A DNA stretch of 64,000 nt from Bacillus sp. V3-13 (GTDB lineage: Bacteria > Bacillota > Bacilli > Bacillales > Cytobacillaceae): assembly GCF_002860165.1 (NCBI RefSeq), contig NZ_PGUZ01000038.1:36464-100463 (forward strand), read 5' to 3'. Below are positions 48,674 through 57,101 of the stretch, one piece after another. The stretch's first letter is position 1, and every line of letters begins with the position of its first letter. A program made the position numbers and the translations under genes. The notes below the pieces were generated by a model, which was not told the origin of the DNA, made no database searches, and saw only the letters and a program-made list of their open reading frames with translations.

Positions 48674-49897
48674 TTATCTGTAGGAAAAAGAGTAGATTCC
48701 TTCTTTGGTGCGGATAAGTGAATCATCGATGATTTTATCAACTGTCAGTACCGCCGCTCCGATGATGCCCGCTTTGTCCCCTTGGTAGGAAGAACGGATC
48801 ACTAAATCTCTAGTTGCTAGGGGGAGTGACTTTTGATAGACTGCCTGCCTGATCGATGCCAGTAAGACATCGCCGGTTTCCGTTACGCTTCCTCCGATAC
48901 AGACGAGCGAAGGATTGAAGAAATTGACAAGACCGGCCAGGACACTGCCGATTTGAAAACCGCATTCGCGGATCAGCTCAACCATGACTGGATCCGCTTC
49001 CCTTACAGCAAGCTTTACATCCTCAATGGTGATCTTCCCTTTCCTTTGTAAAATCTCATGGAGCATTTTGCTTTTGCCTTCCCTGGCAATCAGTTCCGCC
49101 TTCCGGGATATTGCCCTTCCTCCGGCCAACGCTTCCAAACAGCCCCGGTTGCCACAGTAGCACAAGTAATCATGGCCGATATTGTTATGGCCGATATTGC
49201 CGGCATACTCAGAAGCGCCCCGATAGATCTTTCCATTACAGATAATCCCTGCACCAATTCCATTTCCTACTTTTAGAAAGATGAAGTTATCAATCTCGGA
49301 AACTGATTCTACCATATGCTCCCCAAGCACCATCGTGTAAACATTATTATCAACATAGCATGGGCAATCGAAGTATTGATCCCAGAACCGCTGGATTGGA
49401 AAGCGATCCCAGCCCGGCATAATTGGCAGTGAGGCCGGCAATCCTGTGCTGTATTCGACCGGTCCAGGTACACCCATGCCAATTCCTTTGATGAGAGAGT
49501 GGTCGATCCTGCTTTCATCAAGCAAGAGAAGCACCAAATCTTTGATTTGCTCCAGCACGGCCTTAGGCCCGTGGGCTACGTCGATTAAACTTGATCTTGA
49601 TACGACAATGCTGCAGGTTAAATCAAGTATTCCGACGTGAACATGTGTAGATTCAAGATCAATGGCGATAATATATCCGGCTTCAGCATTAAATGATAGA
49701 AGTCTGGGCTTTCTGCCACCGGTTGAATGACCCACTTCAACATCCATCACCAGGTCACTTCTTATTAAAGTTTCCACGTGCTCGGTAACTGTTGCTAAAC
49801 TTAACCCGGTGAGTTGGACTAGCTCCGCTTTAGAAAGGGGCTTTTTATTCCGCCGTATTGCCTGCAAAACTTTCATTGTTATTTTCGGAACAGTCAA
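48674..49897 (-). CDS. ROK family transcriptional regulator (XylR/NagC type)
   Basis: A 407-residue repressor. Residues 1-65 form a winged helix (KAELVQLTGLSLATVTEHVETL). The ROK domain follows, with STGGRKPRLLSF, AIDLESTHVHVGIL, GMGVPGPVEYSTG and the zinc motif CYCGNRGCLEALAGG. ROK repressors respond to sugars. The start is TTG, preceded by AAAGGAG at nine bases. It heads the ten-gene operon, with operator-like repeats just upstream, so it likely autoregulates and controls the whole operon. Confidence 0.9.
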   Translation of the reverse strand: MTVPKITMKVLQAIRRNKKPLSKAELVQLTGLSLATVTEHVETLIRSDLVMDVEVGHSTGGRKPRLLSFNAEAGYIIAIDLESTHVHVGILDLTCSIVVSRSSLIDVAHGPKAVLEQIKDLVLLLLDESRIDHSLIKGIGMGVPGPVEYSTGLPASLPIMPGWDRFPIQRFWDQYFDCPCYVDNNVYTMVLGEHMVESVSEIDNFIFLKVGNGIGAGIICNGKIYRGASEYAGNIGHNNIGHDYLCYCGNRGCLEALAGGRAISRKAELIAREGKSKMLHEILQRKGKITIEDVKLAVREADPVMVELIRECGFQIGSVLAGLVNFFNPSLVCIGGSVTETGDVLLASIRQAVYQKSLPLATRDLVIRSSYQGDKAGIIGAAVLTVDKIIDDSLIRTKEGIYSFSYR

Positions 49898-49970
49898 TAT
49901 CGAAGTCTCCTTTCGGAATCCAATCTTACTTTCTAATGGCTGTCTGCTTGCTTTTTAATATAAAATCAGA

Positions 49971-50102
49971 ACTTTTTACAGTCAATTAGAAAAAGTATAA
50001 ATATTCAGTTAATTAAGTTTGGAAAAACTTTTTAAAAAGTAATTGTGATCATTTTTGTTTTTAATTTAGTATGGGGACTTTTTATAGTCAATTTGAAAAA
50101 GT
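49971..50102. promoter_or_regulatory. Cluster of ACTTTTT/AAAAAGT operator repeats upstream of the ROK gene
   Basis: Two near-identical 26-bp copies lie at 49971-49996 and 50077-50102: an ACTTTTT arm, a core (A-C/T-AGTCAATT) and an AAAAAGT arm. Between them ACTTTTTAAAAAGT (50027-50040) is the same palindrome without the core. The starts of the two long copies are 106 bp apart, close to ten helical turns. These are good ROK operator candidates. The remainder of 49898-50422 is AT-rich without a gene. Confidence 0.75.
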
Positions 50103-50422
50103 TTTGATTTTTCTACAAGAAGTTGCTCTATTTTGTCATAATTTATCGTTTTTATTAGTAATGGGAGAATTAAAGAGAAGGGATCCTCAATGCGAAATTA
50201 AGTAATCACTGGGTTACGAAGGGTATTTATATTTTTCGTCAAAAACTGAACTTACAACTCAAAATTTGTAGATATATAGAGTCAATTTCATAATTAGTTT
50301 TTTAAAAGATTACATTTGCCGAATTTCGTGAAATTACTTTTTAAAATGATGGATCCTTTTAAAAGCTACATAAAATCGGCATGACTAAATAAAGGTTTGA
50401 ACATGATTTTTCAAATCAAAGT

Positions 50423-51833
50423 TTAGGAAGCTTTCTGTAATTCCTTCATTTGTTTGTTGATACGATCAACAGCTAGTTTACTAAGGGTATAAACGAGACA
50501 TGAGATATCGAAGTCTACTTTGGCTAAAGCACCTCCTCGATGACGGATATTATCAAGCTGGAAGAATTCTTTGAGATAGGCATTCACCCTTTCCACGGCC
50601 GTCCGTTTCTTGTACAGTTCTTTGTAGCTATGGCTTCCTCTTGCAGGAACTGTATACTTCGGGATGTCGGATTCGACCTTTACTTTAAAGACTTTTTGGC
50701 AGCCTTCCTCTTTAAACGGGCATGTCTCGCATTCTTTTGGGCGGGTGTACTTAAGTGATTCATACTTTTTATCGAAGCTATCGTACACATAGGAATGGCC
50801 TTCTTTACAGACAGGACGAAAATATTTGTCCTTCCCTTCGATTTGGGGCTCATTCTTCTTATTGTAATCGATCAGCGGTCTGGCTCCGATCATCCGAATC
50901 TGTCTATAGACAGCTTTAAAATCGTATCCCGCATCAGCTAACACGTGCTCAATGTTCAAATAAGGATGCCGTTTTAGCCAGGGCTTTAAGTAAAGGAATC
51001 GACATTTTCCCATCATTGACATGGGCGGAAGAAAATAAGGATACCAAAATGTATTGGCTTTCGCAGTCAACGGCAAAGTGACCTTTATATCCGTACCAGA
51101 AAAACTTTTTATTGTCCGTGTTTTTCTTGGTACCCCATGATGGATGGAGAGGGATTTCTGCCTCGATTTCTTCAAAGGAATAGTCAACCATTTGATCCAG
51201 TGTCTTTTCGAAAATCGTCTTGGCCGCTTCGATTTCCGCCTGTTCCCTGAGCCATTGTTCTCGCTCTTCTTTCTTTTTGCGGCCGCGTTTTTTCGGTTTT
51301 TCCGGTTCGGGATTAGGAGTTTCTTCTTTTGGTTCCTCTGGAAAAAGTTCGGTTTGTTCATCGGCTTCCTGCTGGCTCTCTTTCTTTTTGCGGGAACGCT
51401 TCTTCGCTGGGTTAGCCGCATCCCTCGCTTCTGTGTGGGTCGCATCAATGGCTACATTGGCGCCATCAAGAAAGCCTTCCTGAAAGGCTTGATGGATAAG
51501 TTCGTCGTGACACTGTTCAAAGATGGGCAGCCCCCGTAATTTTGCGATGAGCCGTGAGTAAGAAGCTTCACTGGGCGTTGGATCTGAACCGGTAAAATGA
51601 CACTGGTACCTAAATTCCTCGCTCTGACTCAAACGGGTGACAAGGTCTTTGATAAACGGCATTTTTTCGACTACCCGTATGAAAAGAGAGTAAATCATCG
51701 CTTCATATTTTAATGTTTCAGGGGCACCGAGATGGGTTTTTTTGGTCACGGCCATAACGAAAGGAGTGATATCAATCATCTCAAAGAGCCAGCTGTATTT
51801 TTCATCTGGAGACATTTTCATTAATTCTTCCAA
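50423..51833 (-). pseudogene. IS1182-family transposase, frameshifted
   Basis: The N-terminal part (51833-50949) has YSWLFEMIDITPFVMAVTKK and the first catalytic Asp in VAIDATHTEARDA. The C-terminal part in another frame (readable from about 51000 down to 50423) has the second Asp in VLADAGYDFKAVY and Glu in TAVERVNAYLKEFF. The frames switch near 50970-51000, between IPLLKAL and WLKRHPYLN, consistent with a one-base indel. Intact IS1182 transposases are single genes, so this copy is probably inactive. Terminal inverted repeats could not be found with confidence. Confidence 0.88.
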
Positions 51834-51874
51834 GCTCTGAGGAGTAAAAATTTTTCGGGATAAATTTTGTTTTC

Positions 51875-51951
51875 AACCTCCTAAAATGCGCTAAATATGA
51901 GATAATTTAACTACAAAAGATTGTAGTAAAACAGCACATTTTTAGGAGGTT
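51875..51951 (+). promoter_or_regulatory. Hairpin that could hide the transposase ribosome binding site
   Basis: AACCTCCTAAAATGCGCT (51875-51892) is nearly complementary to AGCACATTTTTAGGAGGTT (51933-51951), which contains the transposase AGGAGG. Inside is a small perfect hairpin CTACAA/TTGTAG (51911-51926). A transcript entering from outside would sequester the ribosome binding site, a known way for IS elements to avoid expression by read-through. Confidence 0.6.
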
Positions 51952-51957
51952 TTGCGG

Positions 51958-53376
51958 TTGGTTACCAGAAGAGAGAAAAGAGAGAAGGAAAAAGAAATAA
52001 ATTATTTTTTCGAGTTCCTGAAAATTAAGAACCATTTTTTCAAGGAATTCATCCACAAAATAAAAAATGTCAAAGATCATCGGTCACAAAGCTATATTAC
52101 CTACGGGGCGGAGGTCCTTTTATTTACACTTCTCCTAAAAGCCATGACGGGCTTGAAATCCATGAGGGGCATGGATGATGCCTTCAACAAAGAGGAATGC
52201 ATCGAAAATGTCCGGAAGGCCCTGGGCCTGGAAACGCTGGAAGAACTGCCCCATTATGATACCATCAACGATTTCCTCTCAGGCCTGGACGTTAAGGAAC
52301 TTGAAAAGGTCAGAGCCTATATGGTCAAGGAGCTATTGAAGAAGAGGTGCTTTGAACAATTCAGGATAGAGGGAAAGTATTGGGGTGTGAGCGTGGACGG
52401 CACGGGTCTGCATACATTCCAAAAGAAGCACTGTGAACACTGCCTAAAACGGGAATATGTCGATAAGGAAACCGGGGAAACCAAGACCATTTACATGCAC
52501 CATGTACTTGAGGCAAAGCTGGTAGTGGGTGACATGGTTTTTAGCATTGCTTCGGAATTCATCGAAAATGAATCGGAGGAAGTCACGAAGCAGGACTGTG
52601 AAATGAAGGCATTCCACCGGCTGGCCAAAAAGATAAAGGAAACATTCAAGAGGCTGCCTATATGCATCCTGGGAGACAGTCTCTATGCATGCGAGCCGGT
52701 ATTTTCCATTTGTGATGAACATAAATGGAAATTCATATGCCGATTCAAGGAAGGCAGGATAAGGAGTATTGCCTCGGAGTTCAACACTATAAAGGAAATG
52801 GAACTAGGCAGAGGGCAGGAAGGCATCTTTTGGGTCAATGACATTTCATACAATAAAAGGACGGTTAACCTGATGGAGTGGAAGCTTGATCTGGAGGATG
52901 GGAAAAGCAAGCAGTATGTATTTATAACCAATTTAAAAGTAACAAAAAAGAGTGAGGAAGGATTAGTGGCTGCGGGCCGTAGCCGCCGGAAGATCGAAAA
53001 CCAGGGATTCAACCAACAGAAGAACATAAGGTTCAATATTGAGCACGCCAATAGCCATGATTACACAGCGATGAAAAATCATTACCTTATGGTCCAAATT
53101 GCGGATATGATTATGCAGCTTTATGAGAAAGGCTCCAGCTTATTTAAGGCCATGAAGAAAACGGCAAAAGAAAAATCCTCAAACCTGTTAGAAGCGATTC
53201 GCACCCGCAGATTAACAGATGAGGACATAACTGCTTTGGCAATACCAATACAAGTAAGGTTTACCTGGCAGATTCATTATAGCAAAGGATGTGATGGAAG
53301 GAAAGGGGTCATTCTAGGCATTTCCAGTTATATACAAACAAAATGGAACAGGTCAGTCTTTTTGGCAAAAAAATAG
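51958..53376 (+). CDS. DDE transposase of the second IS (family unresolved)
   Basis: A transposase of 472 residues, the only plus-strand gene in the window. The DDE triad is probably Asp in WGVSVDGTGLHTF, Asp in CILGDSLYACEP and Glu in RRKIENQGFNQQKN. N-terminal GLKSMRGMDDAFNKEE resembles transposases of the IS4/ISNCY-type assemblage, but I cannot fix the family. The start is taken as TTG at 51958, eight bases after AGGAGG; TTG at 51952 is an alternative. The frame is intact, so it may be active. Confidence 0.8.
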   Translation: MVTRREKREKEKEINYFFEFLKIKNHFFKEFIHKIKNVKDHRSQSYITYGAEVLLFTLLLKAMTGLKSMRGMDDAFNKEECIENVRKALGLETLEELPHYDTINDFLSGLDVKELEKVRAYMVKELLKKRCFEQFRIEGKYWGVSVDGTGLHTFQKKHCEHCLKREYVDKETGETKTIYMHHVLEAKLVVGDMVFSIASEFIENESEEVTKQDCEMKAFHRLAKKIKETFKRLPICILGDSLYACEPVFSICDEHKWKFICRFKEGRIRSIASEFNTIKEMELGRGQEGIFWVNDISYNKRTVNLMEWKLDLEDGKSKQYVFITNLKVTKKSEEGLVAAGRSRRKIENQGFNQQKNIRFNIEHANSHDYTAMKNHYLMVQIADMIMQLYEKGSSLFKAMKKTAKEKSSNLLEAIRTRRLTDEDITALAIPIQVRFTWQIHYSKGCDGRKGVILGISSYIQTKWNRSVFLAKK

Positions 53377-53544
53377 ATGAATTCAAATGGTAAAATCTTA
53401 CTTTTTAATTCCGGGAATCTTACCTTTTAAAATAACTAGGGATAAATTTACTCTTCAATGCTGAATCCATTATATTCTTATTGACTATACCTGTTATACT
53501 TTCCTCGTGTAATTTATTGTACAACATACATAAAGACCAGTTTG

Positions 53545-53573
53545 TATACACCATTAGCTATTAATGGTGTATA
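53545..53573 (-). terminator. Hairpin after the comK-like gene
   Basis: TATACACCATTA (53545-53556) pairs perfectly with TAATGGTGTATA (53562-53573) around a five-base loop. It is six bases past the comK-like stop codon. On the minus strand no T run follows, so it may protect the 3' end rather than terminate. Confidence 0.5.
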
Positions 53574-53579
53574 GCCTCC

Positions 53580-54257
53580 TCAAATAGTTCTAACCAAATA
53601 GCTGCCCGAACATATTTTATTAGTCGTACTCTGTTTCAAGAGGCTTGAAATTATAACGGCCGTTGTCTTCCTTGATGATCTCCTGGGGTCTTTTAATCTC
53701 CATAAATATGATTTCCGGATACTGATTCTCTCTTTCGTAATTTCCCCGAGATTCCTTGCGATTAGAAGTTTGTTGTTGAAGGCCGTAAATCTTGACTCCT
53801 CTTTTATCGAATATCCATCGTGAAAAACTACTTTTGTTTGTCTTCCGGATGGTGAGGTGTTTTGCACAGCTGCAGCATTTATCCAGAAGCAATCATCATT
53901 GCTTGGCCCTTTAACTGGAAACATGAAAATTCCATGATACGGATTCACCGCAAGGCACATGCCAATAATCAATTTGGCACTTTTTATAGCACCCTTGAGG
54001 TTAGAATTCATATATTTAAGAGATTCATCGAGTACTTTTAGCGGATCCAAATCAACAAGAAAGGAATCGCCCCTTTCCCATACTCTTGTACAAAGTTTGC
54101 CATAACCGTCACGTTCTCCGTTTAGTAAATTCAATTTGGGATTGATATTTAATGGTCGACCATTGACATTAGAGTTCTCCCTTACATGGTTATTGATTCT
54201 TTTTTTCTGACAAATGGGGTATACTAGCTTAAAGTTGGTATTTCCAACTTCCAACAT
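53580..54257 (-). pseudogene. comK: ComK-like competence transcription factor, probably decayed
   Basis: The readable frame (225 codons) contains a ComK-like core: VDLDPLKVLDESLKYMNSNL and GIFMFPVKGPSNDDCFWINA correspond to the PLQIVDRSCRFFGSSYAG and QIFLFPT...CGWI regions of B. subtilis ComK. The ATG at 54257 has no ribosome binding site, whereas GGGAG precedes an ATG (near 54173) that is in another frame. The C-terminal 60 residues look less protein-like than the alternative frame ending at 53620 (...EIIKEDNGRYNF). One or two indels are therefore likely. It lies beside two IS elements. Confidence 0.65.
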
Positions 54258-54784
54258 CTATGGGCGCTGTCAGCCACGACTTTTACCGCTCATAGGTGTT
54301 CATTATATACGAATAGCTTTCTCACATTCTCATCACCTGCTACCTCCGCGTTCATTAATCCTACTGGGAAATGTTGGTAAATAATTATCCCGAAAACATT
54401 ATAGCTTGACTGGCAGGTCATTAAAACCTTTTTACGATTATGTAGGAAGGTAGTTATTCCGATTTTACTTGTCCAAAACTTAGCTTATAGCTTGGAGATA
54501 TTGAATTATTTTACTTTTCTAGTAAAATATTATACTGACCTTAATTTTTATTTAATCCGGTAATCATTTTTCTGAAAAAACATATATTTTAGGTGAGATT
54601 TGATGGCTTAAATAGAATTGGATTAAGTTTCTATTTGTCAAATCCTAATACTTTTTGTCGAATTGTTATGTATTTTGACAGTTTTATGGCAGGTTCATAA
54701 GTTTCACACATATCCAGGCTTCTTGGATTTTCAGATACATCAGATACATCAACTTAAAGTTAGTGGTTTATTTAATTGATACAC
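54258..54784. other. AT-rich intergenic stretch without recognisable genes
   Basis: No coding region is supported. The clearest structure is a perfect inverted repeat ATTTTACT-tttct-AGTAAAAT at 54508-54528, which could be a protein-binding site. The stretch may hold remnants of DNA displaced by the nearby insertion sequences. Confidence 0.5.
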
Positions 54785-54815
54785 AAAAGGGACAGTAATC
54801 AAACTGTCCCTTTTT
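54785..54815. terminator. Terminator of the hut-like operon (bidirectional)
   Basis: AAAAGGGACAGT (54785-54796) pairs with ACTGTCCCTTTT (54803-54814) around a six-base loop, with T runs on both strands. It lies about 50 bases past the hutG stop. Confidence 0.92.
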
Positions 54816-54866
54816 ATAAGATAATAGTCGTGTATTTCAAGAGCTGCCCTAAACCAAAAGAGTCGA

Positions 54867-55838
54867 TTATTTCACCCTGTAAGTAAGTCCAGTCAAAAAT
54901 TGCAGCCACGCATAAACTCCGGTTTTAACGGTTTCTGATACCGCAGAATCCTTGGTGGGATCCAAACATACGAAATCAATATGCCGGACAGATGGATGCT
55001 TCCCAATCTCCATCAGGGACTCGAAAAGCTCTGCTGTGCTCAGCCCTCCTGGTGTTGAAGCTGGTACTCCCGGGGCAACAGAAATGTCGAGCACATCCAT
55101 GTCAACTGTAACATATACCCGGTCAACTTTTTCTGACAGCCTGGCAAGTGCTACCTGTACAGTTTGAGCAAAGCCAGCTTTACGAGCATTCTTTAACGTA
55201 ATCATTTGAATCGAATGTTGCTTCGCATAGTCAATAAGGGATTTTGCATTGAAATAGCCATGCAGACCAATATTGAAGACATCTTCTCCTCTGACAGTAG
55301 AACTATCCACCAGTTGCCTGATTGGGGTGCCGTTTGCCGGACCCAGCTCGGACGGGTCCCGTACATCCAGATGAGTATCAAGCTGCAAAACCCCGATCCT
55401 GTCTTCTGGAAATGCCTCCTTGATCCCTCTTACTGCACAGGCTGTTGTTGAATGGTCGCCGCCAATCATTGAGGTGATTGTATCAGGATAGGCAGAAACC
55501 AAAAATGCAGTAGCCTCCTGAATTCTCCTGTGGGATAAGAGAATATCAGTGGTATGCATAAGAACATCCCCGGCATCCGCAACCTTTAGCCCTGTTAAAT
55601 CAATATCCTCATCCAGATTGTAAGTGGCAAAGCCCTTCCACATCCGGCGGAACTCTGTCGGGTATAAGGATGCACCTGATACACTGATCGAAGAACGGGA
55701 AATCGGTGCACCATATACAAGCAAATCAGGGTTTTCTTTCGTATCCTTCAGCTGTCCGACCCATTGGTGAACATAGGCTGGTTCGTCCGTTTTCACATTC
55801 CATGACCATTCTGGTGGCTGAATCCATTGCTCACCCAT
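54867..55838 (-). CDS. hutG: Formimidoylglutamase
   Basis: A 323-residue ureohydrolase (arginase fold) that hydrolyses N-formimidoyl-L-glutamate to glutamate and formamide. The dimanganese ligands are in MIGGDHSTT, LQLDTHLDVRD and VTVDMDVLDIS. The ATG at 55838 is three bases beyond the hutI stop, with the GGTAGGG ribosome binding site inside hutI. A longer GTG reading to 55871 has no suitable ribosome binding site. It is the last gene of the operon and completes the route from urocanate to glutamate. Confidence 0.92.
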   Translation of the reverse strand: MGEQWIQPPEWSWNVKTDEPAYVHQWVGQLKDTKENPDLLVYGAPISRSSISVSGASLYPTEFRRMWKGFATYNLDEDIDLTGLKVADAGDVLMHTTDILLSHRRIQEATAFLVSAYPDTITSMIGGDHSTTACAVRGIKEAFPEDRIGVLQLDTHLDVRDPSELGPANGTPIRQLVDSSTVRGEDVFNIGLHGYFNAKSLIDYAKQHSIQMITLKNARKAGFAQTVQVALARLSEKVDRVYVTVDMDVLDISVAPGVPASTPGGLSTAELFESLMEIGKHPSVRHIDFVCLDPTKDSAVSETVKTGVYAWLQFLTGLTYRVK

Positions 55839-55840
55839 GC

Positions 55841-57100
55841 TTACCCTACCACCTTTACTCCTTTTTTCCACACCGCTTTAACGTGGTTGACACCAAACAG
55901 ATATTGCAGCTCCTGATAGCTTTTCACGTTCCATAACACCACATCTGCCTGCTTTCCGGCCTCCAGAGAGCCGACCAGATGCTGACGGTTGATCGCACAC
56001 GCGGCATTATATGTTGCAGCAGTCAATGCTTCTGCAGGCGTCATTCTCATGGAGATGCAGGCCAGGTTCATGACAAGCGGCATGGATGTTGTCGGTGAGG
56101 ATCCGGGGTTACAGTCGGTCGAAATGGCTACAGCGACCCCTTCGTCAATCATTTTCCTTCCATTGGCTGCTTGTTCACGCAAATAAAGTGCTGTTGCCGG
56201 AAGCAGGCAGGCAATTGTACCCGCGTTTGCCATTGCTTTGATTCCTTCGTCAGATGCCTTTAATAAATGTTCAGCTGAAATCGCCCCGATCTTGGCGGCC
56301 AATTCAGCTCCTCCATATGCAACAATTTCGTCTGCATGGATTTTCGGTATAAGACCGTGCTTTTTGCCCGCCTCCAATATCTGCTCTGATTGTTCAGGGG
56401 TAAAAACATCCTTTTCACAAAAGACATCATTAAATTCAGCTAACTTCTCTTCAGCGACAACAGGGAGCATATAGTTGATCAAGTGATCGACGAATTCATC
56501 CTCTTTCCCTTTGTACTCGGGTGGAACTGCATGTGCTCCCATGAACGTTGGAACAAGGTCGATCGGATGGGTTTCCTGCAATTGCTTCATCACACGCAGC
56601 TGCTTCAGTTCCGTTTCCAGATTCATCCCGTATCCGCTTTTTCCTTCGACAGTTGTCACACCATGCTGTAAAAAGGAATCGAGGCGCTTCATTGTCTGGC
56701 AGATAAGCTCTTCTTCGCTTGCCTCACTGGTCATGCGGGCGGTGGCATGGATCCCGCCGCCCGCATTCATGATCTCCATATAAGAGATGCCTTGAAGTCG
56801 CATTTCAAATTCACGCTCACGGCTTCCACCGTATGCCACATGTGTATGGGGATCGACCAGCCCTGGCGTAACCAAATGGCCATATGCATCTATTATGTCA
56901 GCTTCCGTTAATTTGGACCGATACCGTTCTTCCACTTCTTTGGTGGTTCCCGCCGCTTTGATGATCCCATCTTCTATCCACAGGCTTCCATCTTGTATAA
57001 GCCCTATATCAGACATTGCTTCCTTCGTACGGGGACCTTCCTCTTTGGATGCAAGGGTTGCCAGCTGCTCTATGTTTTTGATCCAAATCGGTTTTGCCAT
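55841..57100 (-). CDS. hutI: Imidazolonepropionase
   Basis: A 419-residue amidohydrolase that opens 4-imidazolone-5-propionate to formimidoylglutamate. The metal site is in VDPHTHVAYGGSRE, with His in FMGAHAVPPEY, Glu/His in HADEIVAYGGAEL and Asp in AISTDCNPGSSPT. RLQGISYMEIMNAGGGI is the substrate loop. The ATG at 57100 immediately follows the hutU stop; the longer reading into hutU is not supported. All signatures are canonical, pointing to an ordinary imidazolone, not a sulfur analogue. Confidence 0.94.
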   Translation of the reverse strand: MAKPIWIKNIEQLATLASKEEGPRTKEAMSDIGLIQDGSLWIEDGIIKAAGTTKEVEERYRSKLTEADIIDAYGHLVTPGLVDPHTHVAYGGSREREFEMRLQGISYMEIMNAGGGIHATARMTSEASEEELICQTMKRLDSFLQHGVTTVEGKSGYGMNLETELKQLRVMKQLQETHPIDLVPTFMGAHAVPPEYKGKEDEFVDHLINYMLPVVAEEKLAEFNDVFCEKDVFTPEQSEQILEAGKKHGLIPKIHADEIVAYGGAELAAKIGAISAEHLLKASDEGIKAMANAGTIACLLPATALYLREQAANGRKMIDEGVAVAISTDCNPGSSPTTSMPLVMNLACISMRMTPAEALTAATYNAACAINRQHLVGSLEAGKQADVVLWNVKSYQELQYLFGVNHVKAVWKKGVKVVG

Positions 57101-57101
57101 C

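Larger units (their letters stand above)
51857..53449 (+). mobile_element. Second insertion sequence (DDE type), possibly bounded by an 11-bp direct repeat
   Basis: GGGATAAATTT occurs at 51857-51867 and again at 53439-53449, flanking the plus-strand transposase gene. If it is a target duplication, the element is 51868-53438 (1571 bp). No terminal inverted repeats are evident at those positions, so the boundaries are tentative. It lies directly beside the IS1182 remnant, indicating a region that accepts insertions. Confidence 0.6.

Noticed and set aside
50300..51900. Terminal inverted repeats of the IS1182-type element
   Set aside because: I compared both flanks by eye and found only short AT-rich matches, not enough to define the ends.
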